64,000 nucleotides of DNA from Acinetobacter corruptisaponis. GTDB taxonomy: Bacteria; Pseudomonadota; Gammaproteobacteria; Pseudomonadales; Moraxellaceae. Each line of letters begins with the position of its first letter. The stretch's first letter is position 1. The DNA is taken from contig NZ_CP125670.1 of the NCBI RefSeq assembly GCF_030053775.1, positions 62,001 through 126,000 on the forward strand, read 5' to 3'. Below are positions 1-8,698 of the stretch, piece after piece. The position numbers and the translations under genes are program-made. Under the pieces are notes generated by a model. The model worked only from the letters and a program-made list of their open reading frames with translations, searched no databases and was not told the DNA's origin.

Positions 1-1
1 T

Positions 2-1306
2 ACACCAAGTGGTCCAGTCAATGTACCAAACTCTGCCTTGATGTTTGCCATGCTTGATCCATTTGAGGCTCGTCAGGACCCCTCATTATCAGCAGGAGCA
101 ATTGCTGGAAAATTAATGGGTAAATTCAGTCAGATTCCTGACGGATTTGCGGGCATCTTTCCACCACCACCAGTACCTGGCTTAGGTTCTATGGGCGGAT
201 TCAAGCTACAAATTGAAGATCGGGCTGGTTTAGGCTTTGAAACACTGGCACGTGTACAGGGCGAGATTATGGCGAAAGCCTCTCAGACGCCTGAACTTGT
301 CGGTATGCTTGCGAGTTTCCAGGCAAATGCTCCACAGATTGAAGTTGATATTGACCGTGTAAAAGCGAAGTCACAAGGTGTACCACTGACCGATATTTTT
401 GAAACACTACAAATCAATCTGGGGTCAATCTATATCAATGACTTTAATCGGTTTGGTCGTACTTATCGTGTAATTGCTCAGGCAGATTCCCCATTCCGTA
501 TGCAACCAGAGAACATTAATCTGTTAAAGGTGAGAAATGCAGCGGGAGACATGATTCCGCTTTCGACCTTTGTCACGATTAAGCGTAGTTCTGGCCCTGA
601 TCGTGTTATGCACTATAACAGTTTCCCATCAGCCGATATTAGTGGTAACGCTGCATCAGGTTATTCATCTGGTCAGGCAACTGCCGCAATTGAAAAAATT
701 GTGCAGGAAACATTGCCACAAGGTATGACCTATGAATGGACCGATCTGGTCTATCAGGAAAAGAATACAGGCAATACTGCGGTCATGGTTTTTGCTCTAG
801 CAATTATTTTGGCGTTCCTTTTCCTTGCAGCTCAATACAACAGTTGGTCAATGCCTTTTGCAGTATTACTTATTGCACCAATGGCCTTGTTATCTGCGAT
901 TGTAGGTGTTTGGGTAACTGGTAGTGATAACAACATCTTTACCCAGATTGGCTTTGTTGTTCTGGTGGGACTTGCTGCAAAAAATGCCATCTTAATTGTG
1001 GAGTTTGCCCGAGCCAAAGAGGATGAGGGTTTGAATCCTTTTGATGCAGTACTTGAAGCAGCCCGATTAAGATTACGCCCGATTCTAATGACCTCAATTG
1101 CATTTATTGCTGGTGTGATACCACTGGTATTAGCCACAGGTGCTGGTGCAGAAATGCGTCATGCCATGGGTATCGCTGTTTTCTCTGGAATGCTGGGCGT
1201 GACAATCTTTGGTTTGCTGTTTACACCCATTTTCTATGTCGTCATTCGTAATTTTATTCTGCGTAGAGAACAGGCCAAAGCACTGGTACAGGAGGGTTCA
1301 AAATGA
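2..1306 (+). CDS. RND multidrug efflux permease, C-terminal part (5' end outside window)
   Basis: Inner-membrane proton-driven pump of the AcrB/MexF class, open at the left edge; about 434 residues are visible. The visible part has a periplasmic porter/docking region followed by the C-terminal membrane bundle. RND-type segments include GLAAKNAILIVEF (near 958-1010) and RLRPILMTSIAFIAG (near 1070-1115). The stop overlaps the start of the outer-membrane factor gene (ATGA), so the two are translationally coupled. This is the typical permease-then-outer-membrane-protein order; a membrane-fusion gene would be expected upstream, off the window. MexF/AdeG-like is the best guess, but substrates cannot be read from the sequence. 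The last 241 bp recur at 59591-59831. Confidence 0.93.
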   Translation, partial: TPSGPVNVPNSALMFAMLDPFEARQDPSLSAGAIAGKLMGKFSQIPDGFAGIFPPPPVPGLGSMGGFKLQIEDRAGLGFETLARVQGEIMAKASQTPELVGMLASFQANAPQIEVDIDRVKAKSQGVPLTDIFETLQINLGSIYINDFNRFGRTYRVIAQADSPFRMQPENINLLKVRNAAGDMIPLSTFVTIKRSSGPDRVMHYNSFPSADISGNAASGYSSGQATAAIEKIVQETLPQGMTYEWTDLVYQEKNTGNTAVMVFALAIILAFLFLAAQYNSWSMPFAVLLIAPMALLSAIVGVWVTGSDNNIFTQIGFVVLVGLAAKNAILIVEFARAKEDEGLNPFDAVLEAARLRLRPILMTSIAFIAGVIPLVLATGAGAEMRHAMGIAVFSGMLGVTIFGLLFTPIFYVVIRNFILRREQAKALVQEGSK

Positions 1307-2784
1307 AAAATTTAACACTTCATTTAAACCGATACACCTTCCTCAAGAAAATGAGTGTACTAACCACTGCCACTATTCTTGCAGGATGTTCAATGGCACC
1401 CATATATGAGCGACCTGTCTCTCCTGTGTCGGAACACTATCCAACAGGAGAGGCTTATCCAGGGCTGCAAGTGAACAATGGAAAGCAAACAGTCGCAGCC
1501 GATATTGGCTGGCGTGACTTTTATACCGATCCTGTCTTACTCCAACTCATCGATCATGCATTGAAAAACAATCATGATTTTAAGGTGACAGCTTTAAATG
1601 TTGAGGCGATAGAAGCACAGTATCGTATTCGTCGTGCTGACCGTTTACCGCATGTGGGTGTTACCGCAGAGTCAGCCAGTCAGCGTTTACCGTCTGATCT
1701 TGCTTATAACCCCCGCATGTATCAGGTTGGTGTTACTTCGGTCGCATGGGAAGTCGATTTATGGGGCCGAGTACGCAGTCTGAGTGATCAGGCTTTACAG
1801 AACTATTTGGCTTCTAAAGAGGTCCAGACAGCATCACAGTTAAGTCTGGTATCCGCAGTTGCTAATGCTTATCTGGTCTATAAGGCCGATCAGGAAACGT
1901 TAGGTTTAACCAAGGCGACTTTGGCGACACAGCAGAAATCCTATGACTTGACCAGGAAACTTGTTGATGTTGGTAATGCAACCCGATTTGATTTACGTCA
2001 AGCTGAAATAGGACTGCGCACCGCACAAACCAATTATGCAAAATTCTTGCGTATTACTGCACAGGATCGTAATGCTCTGGTGTTACTTCTGGGTTCACCA
2101 TTAACACAGGAATTGGCGGCCCAATTGGACCAGTCCCCCAAAATTCCTGATCAGGTTGTTATGCAGGATATACCAGTTGGTTTGCCATCGGATCTACTTC
2201 AACGTCGTCCAGACATTCGTGCCGCAGAACATAAGCTTCAGGCTGCGAATGCAAACATTGGAGCAGCCCGTGCAGCATTTTTTCCATCCATTACCCTAAC
2301 GGGTTCGGCGGGTACGGCAAGTTCCAGTCTGGATAATCTATTTAATGCAGGTACAGGTGCATGGAGTTTTATGCCCAAGATTAACTTGCCCATATTTAAT
2401 GCAGGTTTAAATCAGGCAAATCTGGATCGCTCACACATCATGAAGCAGATTGAAGTCATCAACTATGACAAATCTATTCAAACAGCTTTTCGTGAAGTTG
2501 CTGATGGGCTGGCTGGCAAGTCCACACTAGATGAACAGATCAAATCGCAGCAGCAAATGATTGCGGCCAGCCAGGATGCCCATAAGTTGGCAACCTTACG
2601 TTTTGATGCTGGTGAAGATAATTATCTCGCAGTCCTCGACTCACAACGAACTCTGTATGCATCTCAGCAGGCACTTATACAGACCCGCCTGGAACGCCTG
2701 AATAATCAGGTCAACCTCTACAAGGCATTAGGTGGAGGCTGGAATGAACATACCGTACAGATTGAACGTAAATCTTTGAAATAG
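1303..2784 (+). CDS. Outer-membrane efflux lipoprotein (OprM/NodT family)
   Basis: Outer-membrane channel partner of the RND pump just upstream, 493 residues, a normal length for the OprM/AdeH/AdeK family. The N-terminus has a basic stretch, a hydrophobic segment and the lipobox LAGC at about residues 26-29, so it should be a lipoprotein. Two repeated outer-membrane-factor halves follow, with typical sequence such as WEVDLWGRVR and PSDLLQRRPDIRAAE. The start is fixed by the ATGA overlap with the permease stop and a preceding AGGAGG. An identical copy lies at 59828-61309. Confidence 0.93.
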   Translation: MKNLTLHLNRYTFLKKMSVLTTATILAGCSMAPIYERPVSPVSEHYPTGEAYPGLQVNNGKQTVAADIGWRDFYTDPVLLQLIDHALKNNHDFKVTALNVEAIEAQYRIRRADRLPHVGVTAESASQRLPSDLAYNPRMYQVGVTSVAWEVDLWGRVRSLSDQALQNYLASKEVQTASQLSLVSAVANAYLVYKADQETLGLTKATLATQQKSYDLTRKLVDVGNATRFDLRQAEIGLRTAQTNYAKFLRITAQDRNALVLLLGSPLTQELAAQLDQSPKIPDQVVMQDIPVGLPSDLLQRRPDIRAAEHKLQAANANIGAARAAFFPSITLTGSAGTASSSLDNLFNAGTGAWSFMPKINLPIFNAGLNQANLDRSHIMKQIEVINYDKSIQTAFREVADGLAGKSTLDEQIKSQQQMIAASQDAHKLATLRFDAGEDNYLAVLDSQRTLYASQQALIQTRLERLNNQVNLYKALGGGWNEHTVQIERKSLK

Positions 2785-2860
2785 CACATCGATGGAATTC
2801 ATCTTTTGATGGAAAGAGATGAATTCCTGACAAGATGAAACAGAATATGAGGTCATATAA

Positions 2861-3244
2861 ATGAAATTTATTATCCATGATATAGAAAACTTCCCATTTG
2901 TTGAGTTTAAGCAAGATCAGGCAGTTCCAGGTTATTCACCTCAATGGCAGTTGGAAATGCAGGAATTCTTGGAAATGAGCAGTCCGTTTGTGATTGTTTA
3001 TGATCAATTATCAATGCAAGAAACACCTGAAGACTTTAAACAACGTGGTCTTTGGCTTAAAAACCATAAAGATGAACTTAATCAGTTATGTAAGGCAATT
3101 ATCTGCATTGAACCTGATCAGGAAAAAAGAGTTGCCATCAGAAAGATGACGGAAATGGCTGTAAAGGCATTTGGCATTCCTTATGAAATCGTCAATACCA
3201 GGGAAGACGCCGAACGGATTGTGGATGAACTTATTCAAGTCTAA
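2861..3244 (+). CDS. Hypothetical protein, 127 aa, in efflux operon
   Basis: Small soluble acidic protein with no signal peptide and no motif I recognise. It has a repeated alpha/beta look (FVIVYDQLS, KAIICIEPDQEKR, AFGIPYEIVNTREDAE), suggesting a single compact domain. It lies 76 bp after the outer-membrane factor gene and is followed after 7 bp by the next gene, so it is probably cotranscribed with the pump. GAGGT stands just before the start. Function unknown. Identical copy at 61386-61769. Confidence 0.75.
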   Translation: MKFIIHDIENFPFVEFKQDQAVPGYSPQWQLEMQEFLEMSSPFVIVYDQLSMQETPEDFKQRGLWLKNHKDELNQLCKAIICIEPDQEKRVAIRKMTEMAVKAFGIPYEIVNTREDAERIVDELIQV

Positions 3245-3251
3245 GGTGAAT

Positions 3252-3794
3252 ATGATGAACACTATTTATATCAATCAATTGAAGCAAGATGTTGATGGTC
3301 AAGGGAAAAAATCAAAGCCTTTTTTCATGACATTCTTACTCATTCTTATGACGTTAGGATTAGCTTCAATTTCGCATGCAAAAGCACCGATCAATACAGC
3401 TTTGGAAACCGTGGAGAGCTATCTTAATATCTGGAATGGTACGCAGCCAGATGACCTGACTAAAGTTCTTGACACGAATGTTGAGTATTTCAATACAAGT
3501 AATGAAGAAAACCGTAAAGGTACAGCATCTGTAATTGAGGTACCCAAGTTTTTATTAACAGTCATTCCTGATCGGAAGATGACGCTTACATCCCCGCCAC
3601 TCATTGTTGGTGATAAGGTTGCTGTCGAATGGCAGCTTCAGGGAACCCTCAATAAAAAAGACCAGTCTGGTAAAAAAGACGCAAAAGTAATCACTTTTAA
3701 AGGTGCTTCATTTTTTGAGGTTAAAAATAATAAGATTATATACATCGGTGATTACTACAACAATCATCCATTGCGTAGTCAGTTAGAGCCATAA
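3252..3794 (+). CDS. Exported NTF2/SnoaL-like protein
   Basis: About 180 residues. A hydrophobic segment at about residues 25-43 ending in SHA is a signal peptide or membrane anchor. The rest resembles the NTF2/SnoaL-like fold: an N-terminal helix with ETVESYLNIWNG, then VEYFNTSNEE, and a C-terminal sheet KVAVEWQLQG...ITFKGASFFEVKNNKI. The start is 3252 (or 3255), behind AAGGTG at 3243-3248; a longer reading from 3171 would overlap the preceding gene and lacks such a site. Last gene of the pump cluster; role unknown. Copy at 61777-62319. Confidence 0.72.
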   Translation: MMNTIYINQLKQDVDGQGKKSKPFFMTFLLILMTLGLASISHAKAPINTALETVESYLNIWNGTQPDDLTKVLDTNVEYFNTSNEENRKGTASVIEVPKFLLTVIPDRKMTLTSPPLIVGDKVAVEWQLQGTLNKKDQSGKKDAKVITFKGASFFEVKNNKIIYIGDYYNNHPLRSQLEP

Positions 3795-3815
3795 TCAGGA
3801 GTGCTATAAAATGTC

Positions 3816-3982
3816 TTCGCAGGGATTGATTTAAATCAGGCAGATCAGCATTATTTAAATCAAGTTGCCATGTCACTGAATACTCGTCCTAGAAAAGCGT
3901 TAGATTGGCTTACACCATTAGAGAAATTTGCTCAGCTTGTTGATTATCATAAGACTTTTCAAACTGTCGCACCTCATGTTTG
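3816..3982 (+). pseudogene. IS30-family transposase C-terminal remnant
   Basis: An open frame without its own start encodes about 55 residues ending ...NTRPRKALDWLTPLEKFAQL...VAPHV. The NxRPRKxL...P motif is typical of the C-terminus of IS30-family transposases. The rest of the element is missing, so this is a relic. It is duplicated at 62341-62507. Confidence 0.7.
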
Positions 3983-4123
3983 AATTCGCCCTAATATAAA
4001 AGCTTATTTTCAATAAAAAACACATCATAATACCCCCTTGCCTTTTAACCACAAAAATATTGAAGTTATTATTTAGAAGCAATTAATAGAAAAATAAACA
4101 AATCTTTTTTAAACAAGCTACTA

Positions 4124-4981
4124 GGGTGTGTTGACACTTTTAGCTTAAAAAAATAGCGAAGTAGTAAAATCAAATCGCCAAACCCAATTTTACTATTCGC
4201 TATGCCTCGTACCATGCTGACAGATCAACACTGGCAAAAGTTGAAAGTTATTCTGCGTAATTTATCCATTCACCACAACTCAAATTTACGCAATTTTATT
4301 GAAGCTATTCTCTATAGAATTAGAACAGGCTGTCCGTGGCGAGATATTCCTTCTTGTTTTGGTCATTCAAACTCTATTTTCAAACGTTTTAATCGTTGGT
4401 CAAGCAGCGGTAAGTTACTTAGATTATTCAAATTGCTAGCCTCATGCCCCGATATGGAGTGGATTTTTATTGATGGCTCTCATGTACGTGCTCATCAACA
4501 TTCTGCCGGCATAGCGAATCAATCTATTTCTAAAAGTGTAGGAGGAAACTCCTCAAAAATACATTTGATTGTTGATGCACATGGCAATCCTATTGATTTC
4601 ATAATTACCGATGGGACCACACATGATGTTAAAGTTGCACCTGATTTAATATCAACATTAGATTTAAAAGAGACAAAAGTGGTATGCGCAGATAAAGGCT
4701 ATGATTCAGAACCACTGCGTGAACAGATCAGGAAAACAGGGACTAAAGCGAATATACCAAAGAAAACGAATAGCCAATCTAACAATGACCATATGGACTG
4801 GTATTTATATAAAATCAGGCATTTAGTTGAAAATATGTTTTGTAGATTAAAGCAATTTAGAGGAATAGCTACTCGATATGACAAGCTCAAAAGAAATTAT
4901 CAAAGTTCTGTTGCTTTAGCCTGTATATTTTTATGGCTACCTTTATAGGGTTAATTATGAACAGTAAATGTCAACAGACCC
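4124..4981 (+). mobile_element. IS5-family (IS427-like) element, copy 1, 858 bp
   Basis: The ends are imperfect inverted repeats: GGGTGTGTTGACAC on the left and, read inward from the right, GGGTCTGTTGACAT. Each is flanked by TA (4122-4123 and 4982-4983), a 2-bp target duplication. It contains one transposase gene. The same element occurs at 10052-10909 in inverse orientation and at 62649-63506. Confidence 0.92.
4202..4948 (+). CDS. IS5-family transposase
   Basis: 248 residues. N-terminal domain typical of IS427-type transposases (LTDQHWQKL, GCPWRDIP), then a DDE catalytic core with first Asp in WIFIDGSHVRAHQH, second Asp in VCADKGYDSEPLR and the Glu in IRHLVENMFCRLKQFRGIATRYDK. Apparently intact. 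The copy at 62727-63473 differs by Cys to Trp beside the second Asp (bases 4687 C / 63212 G). Confidence 0.93.
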   Translation: MPRTMLTDQHWQKLKVILRNLSIHHNSNLRNFIEAILYRIRTGCPWRDIPSCFGHSNSIFKRFNRWSSSGKLLRLFKLLASCPDMEWIFIDGSHVRAHQHSAGIANQSISKSVGGNSSKIHLIVDAHGNPIDFIITDGTTHDVKVAPDLISTLDLKETKVVCADKGYDSEPLREQIRKTGTKANIPKKTNSQSNNDHMDWYLYKIRHLVENMFCRLKQFRGIATRYDKLKRNYQSSVALACIFLWLPL

Positions 4982-4983
4982 TA

Positions 4984-5266
4984 GTCATATTTTATAACAA
5001 GAAAAAATAAACCATGGCTTTTGGGTTTATGAATAGACTCAATAATGCCCCCCAATTACTCATTGATCGGTAAAAAAGGTAAGACAGCTTTTCGCTCTCT
5101 TCTTAGCTTAGGAATTTCTGAATTATAGCCCATAAAATCAGCAACGCCCTCTAACGCTGTCATACAGCGTTAGAGGGATAATGATCTCAAGATTGTATTG
5201 CTTGGGCTGTCTAATTTGCCGTATTAGACACCATCACCATCACCAGCCCAAACCATATCCACTTTT
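4984..5266. other. Intergenic stretch between IS5 and the GMC oxidoreductase gene
   Basis: No convincing gene. It holds a perfect hairpin at 5147-5177 (14-bp arms, CAT loop) and a smaller one at 5209-5229 (GTCTAAT/ATTAGAC). Both lie downstream of the minus-strand oxidoreductase gene and may end its transcript, but neither has a clear T-run. One base of the first hairpin (5148) differs in the duplicate (63673), giving a mismatched pair there. Confidence 0.55.
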
Positions 5267-6985
5267 TTAAGCATTGCTTAATGCACTGGCTAAATCACCA
5301 GTACCCTTCAAGTCAGACACCTGTCCCTCCAAAGGCTGACTAAATTCAATACGCTGAATCTTTGCTGCCCGCTCTGCGGAGAACACTGGGATTTGACTCA
5401 TCGCAAATTCAGACAGTGCGGTAATGGTTAGTGAGGGATTCACACCTAAATTCCCAGGTACAATCGAACCATCTAATACGCGTAAATTTTGATAACCAAA
5501 GACTTGACCAGTGAAGTCCACAACGCCATTCGACTTGTCATTGCCCATCGCGACACCACTCATAATATGTGCTGTCGTTGGCGTTCCCAGTAGAATTTCA
5601 GTAAGTGCAGAACCAGGTTCTCCACCTAACTTTTGTGCAATCATTTTAGTGGCTTCTTCAGCCGCAGGGAATGAAACGGTGAGTGGCGTGTCCCCTTCTT
5701 TTTGCACAGCAGTGATACTATTTTTGAACAGTCGATACCACTTTCTACGCCATTCAAAATGAATGAATGCTTCAGACTTTTGCATCACCAATAAAATGAT
5801 AGAGTCTTTGGCTTTACCCTTATAACGCAGTACTTTAAAGGTTTTTAAGGGATGTAACAGTGTATTGAACACAAACTTCATAAAGCGCATAAAGCCCTGA
5901 CCAGTCACCATAGGCACGTATGGAATATAAATCCATGAAGCATCCGCACCTTCAGGGAAACGTGTGACCTCGATATTGGTATCTGCATCGACTGAAATAA
6001 AGGAGCTGATAGCCACACCATCATCCAGTTTTTTACCAGTATTGTTCACTGTGGTCAGGGTTTCCGAGTTCGTCCGAACTTCCTGTCCCAGCAATGAAGA
6101 AATATTGGGTAAAGTTTTATGCTGATCACGCATTTTTAACAACATCGGTACCGTACCCATTACACCCGCAGATAACACCACCCCACGACTGCGCAAACTA
6201 TACTGACGAACATTCTTTCCTAAAGTTTCTTTGACTATTACTTCGTAACCTGCGCTACCATCTTCATTCAGTGGTGTAATTTTCACCACTTCAGAACTTG
6301 GACGAATTTCAACGCCATTACGCTCAGAAAAATACAGGTAATTTTTCATCAGGGTATTTTTGGCATTATTACGACAGCCCAACATACAAGCGCCACAATA
6401 AATACAGGAGTTACGATCTGGCCCCTCTCCATTGAAATACGGATCTTTCGCTAATTGTCCTTCTTGACCAGCTACTTGCGAAAAGAAGACCCCCGTATTC
6501 ACCGTTTTAAATGAATTTGCATATCCAATTTCACTCGCAACTTCTTTTAACGTTTCGTCTGCAATATTGGTATAAGTATTATTCGCTGTACCCAACATAC
6601 GTTGAGCGAGACCATAAAACGGCTTTAAGGTTTCTTTCCAGTCTTTACGAATCTTGGTCCATGCCTCAGACTCAAAAACAGCATCAGGTGGAATTAAATG
6701 TACATTGGCATAAATTTGTGAGCCCCCACCGACGCCCACCCCATGCAAAATGGTGGTTTTACTGGTGAAAGTAAATTGCATCGTACCTCTGAATCCCAGT
6801 TCAGGCCGCCACAAATAGTTTTTGGTGTCTAAATTTGTAGTTGGAAAATCCTTGTCTTCACGGCGTAATCCTTTCTCCAAAATCAGGACTTTATAGCCCT
6901 TTTCACTAAGGCGTAAAGCACTGACCGATCCACCAAAGCCTGAGCCAATCACGATTTGATCAAAATCAAAATCTTTATTATTCAT
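5267..6985 (-). CDS. GMC-family FAD oxidoreductase (alcohol/sterol oxidase-like)
   Basis: 572 residues. The N-terminal Rossmann motif VIGSGFGGSVSALRLSEKG binds FAD (about residues 12-30), with the second FAD motif HGVGVGGGSQIYANV near residue 85. The C-terminal GMC signature [18 protein letters not shown] supplies the active-site loop. A CxxCxxxC cluster (CIYCGACMLGC, about residues 194-204) recalls cholesterol-oxidase-like and long-chain alcohol oxidising members. It probably oxidises an alcohol to an aldehyde; the aldehyde dehydrogenase gene immediately upstream on the same strand fits a two-step pathway. AGGAG precedes the start. The exact substrate cannot be told. A partial copy lies at 63792-64000. 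Confidence 0.85.
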   Translation of the reverse strand: MNNKDFDFDQIVIGSGFGGSVSALRLSEKGYKVLILEKGLRREDKDFPTTNLDTKNYLWRPELGFRGTMQFTFTSKTTILHGVGVGGGSQIYANVHLIPPDAVFESEAWTKIRKDWKETLKPFYGLAQRMLGTANNTYTNIADETLKEVASEIGYANSFKTVNTGVFFSQVAGQEGQLAKDPYFNGEGPDRNSCIYCGACMLGCRNNAKNTLMKNYLYFSERNGVEIRPSSEVVKITPLNEDGSAGYEVIVKETLGKNVRQYSLRSRGVVLSAGVMGTVPMLLKMRDQHKTLPNISSLLGQEVRTNSETLTTVNNTGKKLDDGVAISSFISVDADTNIEVTRFPEGADASWIYIPYVPMVTGQGFMRFMKFVFNTLLHPLKTFKVLRYKGKAKDSIILLVMQKSEAFIHFEWRRKWYRLFKNSITAVQKEGDTPLTVSFPAAEEATKMIAQKLGGEPGSALTEILLGTPTTAHIMSGVAMGNDKSNGVVDFTGQVFGYQNLRVLDGSIVPGNLGVNPSLTITALSEFAMSQIPVFSAERAAKIQRIEFSQPLEGQVSDLKGTGDLASALSNA

Positions 6986-7099
6986 CCTATTAACTCCTTT
7001 AAAAGTTTTATTTTTCTGTTTTTAAATACACTAATTCCTTCACTTCAAAATATCCATCTTGAAGTGAAAAGTGATGTTGAGGTTTTTAAATTTAAGCGC

Positions 7100-8545
7100 T
7101 TATGACTTCATCCGAATCAATAAATTCAACAGCCAATTGGCAAATTTTCCGTAAGGCGGCGCGAGAAACTTCAAGCTCGAAAAACCCGCCTGATAAAACA
7201 CAGGACGCATTTTGGAAAAAGTCAAAAAGCCTTCATAGCCATGATAATGCCCCATCCCGCTGGCACCGACCCCACCAAATGGCAAGTCATGCTGCCCGAC
7301 ATGAAATAAGGCATCATTGACCGAAACCCCGCCCGACATAACTCGGCTGATATAAAATTCGACTGAGCTTTTATTATTGCTAAATGGATAAAAGGCCAAT
7401 GGACGATCACGCTGCACAATATAGTCCACTACCTCTTCAGGCTTCTGGTAGGTTTTGACCATCAAGATCGGACCAAAGGTTTCACGCGTATCAATTTCCA
7501 TCTCATCATTGCTGTTCAACACCAAAGTCAGTGGAAATTTTCGTGTCGCAGCATCTGGCTCTTGCTGATTTAAATTAATCAAACTTGCCCCTTTGGCTTC
7601 AGCATCTGCCAAGCTATGCACTAAGCGCTGAAATGCGCGCTCATCAATCACAGAAGTATAATCTTTGCTATGAATATCAGGCACATGTTCCTGAACCCAC
7701 GCTGCCGCGGCTTGAATAAATGCTTGTAACTTCGACTCATGCACAAATAAATAATCGACATTGGTACAAATTTGTCCCGCATTAAACTGTTTCACAAACA
7801 TAATGCGTTCTACAGCTTTATCGATGGGGTATTCAGGGTCAATCACCGCAGGAGATTTACCACCCAGCTCCAAAGTCACTGGCGTCAAGTTTGGTGCAGC
7901 AGCAGCCATGACTTTACGCCCTGTCGCACCAGAGCCAGTAAACATCAGGTGGTCAAACGGCAATTTTGAAAATGCGATGCCTACTTCACCCGTCTCATCG
8001 AAAATCTGTAATTTTTCCGCTTTAAAGTATTTGGGGCTTAACTCCATCAGCAATTCGGCCAAATGTCTTGAATTTTCAGACATTTTAACCATAGCGGTAT
8101 TTCCCGCAGCAAACACGGCCGACAACTGTGAAAACATCAAATTGATGGGGAAATTCCACGGCACAATAATTCCAATCACGCCCAGTGGCTGAGGAATCAC
8201 ACGGTTCTTCGCACCAAAATACAGGCTATGATCGACATGTCGTTTTTGTACTTTCGTCCATTGCTTCAAATGTTTGATGCTGCCGTTAATGTCATCCGTG
8301 ACAGTAATAATTTCTGCCAATAAGGTTTCATGGCGTGAACGATTTCCATAATCACGATTCAAGGCGTCAATAATTGCTTCACGGTGATTGTTAATCAATG
8401 CTTTTAAATTCAGTAAATGTTGCTTGCGTTGTTCAATCGTTTCAATGCCTTGCTGATGAAAGCTTTTGCGCTGTAATTGAAAACAATCGTGCAATGTCTG
8501 TTCTATCACTGTTTGCTCGATATGAGACTGAACCGTAAGTTGCAT
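7100..8545 (-). CDS. Aldehyde dehydrogenase (coniferyl-aldehyde-dehydrogenase type)
   Basis: 481 residues, NAD(P)-dependent ALDH superfamily. Visible landmarks are PWNFPINL (cofactor site), FTGSGATGRKV, LELGGKSPAV with the general-base Glu, and FNAGQICTNVDYLFV with the catalytic Cys. The short length and the C-terminal PPYGKFANWLLNLLI resemble coniferyl/fatty aldehyde dehydrogenases. It lies 114 bp upstream of the GMC oxidoreductase on the same strand and is divergent from the AraC regulator, so it is a likely regulated catabolic operon oxidising an aldehyde to an acid. The gap to the oxidoreductase holds an inverted repeat (CACTTCAA/TTGAAGTG). Confidence 0.9.
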   Translation of the reverse strand: MQLTVQSHIEQTVIEQTLHDCFQLQRKSFHQQGIETIEQRKQHLLNLKALINNHREAIIDALNRDYGNRSRHETLLAEIITVTDDINGSIKHLKQWTKVQKRHVDHSLYFGAKNRVIPQPLGVIGIIVPWNFPINLMFSQLSAVFAAGNTAMVKMSENSRHLAELLMELSPKYFKAEKLQIFDETGEVGIAFSKLPFDHLMFTGSGATGRKVMAAAAPNLTPVTLELGGKSPAVIDPEYPIDKAVERIMFVKQFNAGQICTNVDYLFVHESKLQAFIQAAAAWVQEHVPDIHSKDYTSVIDERAFQRLVHSLADAEAKGASLINLNQQEPDAATRKFPLTLVLNSNDEMEIDTRETFGPILMVKTYQKPEEVVDYIVQRDRPLAFYPFSNNKSSVEFYISRVMSGGVSVNDALFHVGQHDLPFGGVGASGMGHYHGYEGFLTFSKMRPVFYQAGFSSLKFLAPPYGKFANWLLNLLIRMKS

Positions 8546-8652
8546 ATGCTTTTCCTTTCACGGCTAAAAATGGTGATTCAATACTTCTTTTCTATGTTGG
8601 TTGAGATAATCTCTTATCCTACTTTAACAAATGACTTGAATTATGCTTGACT

Positions 8653-8683
8653 TTTTAGGACACTAAATTGATCTTTTAGGACA
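8653..8683. promoter_or_regulatory. Paired direct repeats, likely AraC-type operator
   Basis: TTTTAGGACA occurs at 8653-8662 and again at 8674-8683, a spacing of exactly 21 bp (two helical turns), in the divergent gap between the aldehyde dehydrogenase and the regulator. AraC-family dimers typically bind such direct repeats. Functional assignment is inferred. Confidence 0.6.
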
Positions 8684-8698
8684 ACACGGAATGTTGTA

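Noticed and set aside
5031..5140. Short plus-strand frames (MNRLNNAPQLLIDR; SLIGKKGKTAFRSLLSLG)
   Set aside because: Too short, no ribosome site, no recognised family; could be a relic but cannot be supported.
5147..5177. Perfect 14-bp hairpin as a definite rho-independent terminator
   Set aside because: No T-run on either strand; listed only as a hairpin in the intergenic entry.
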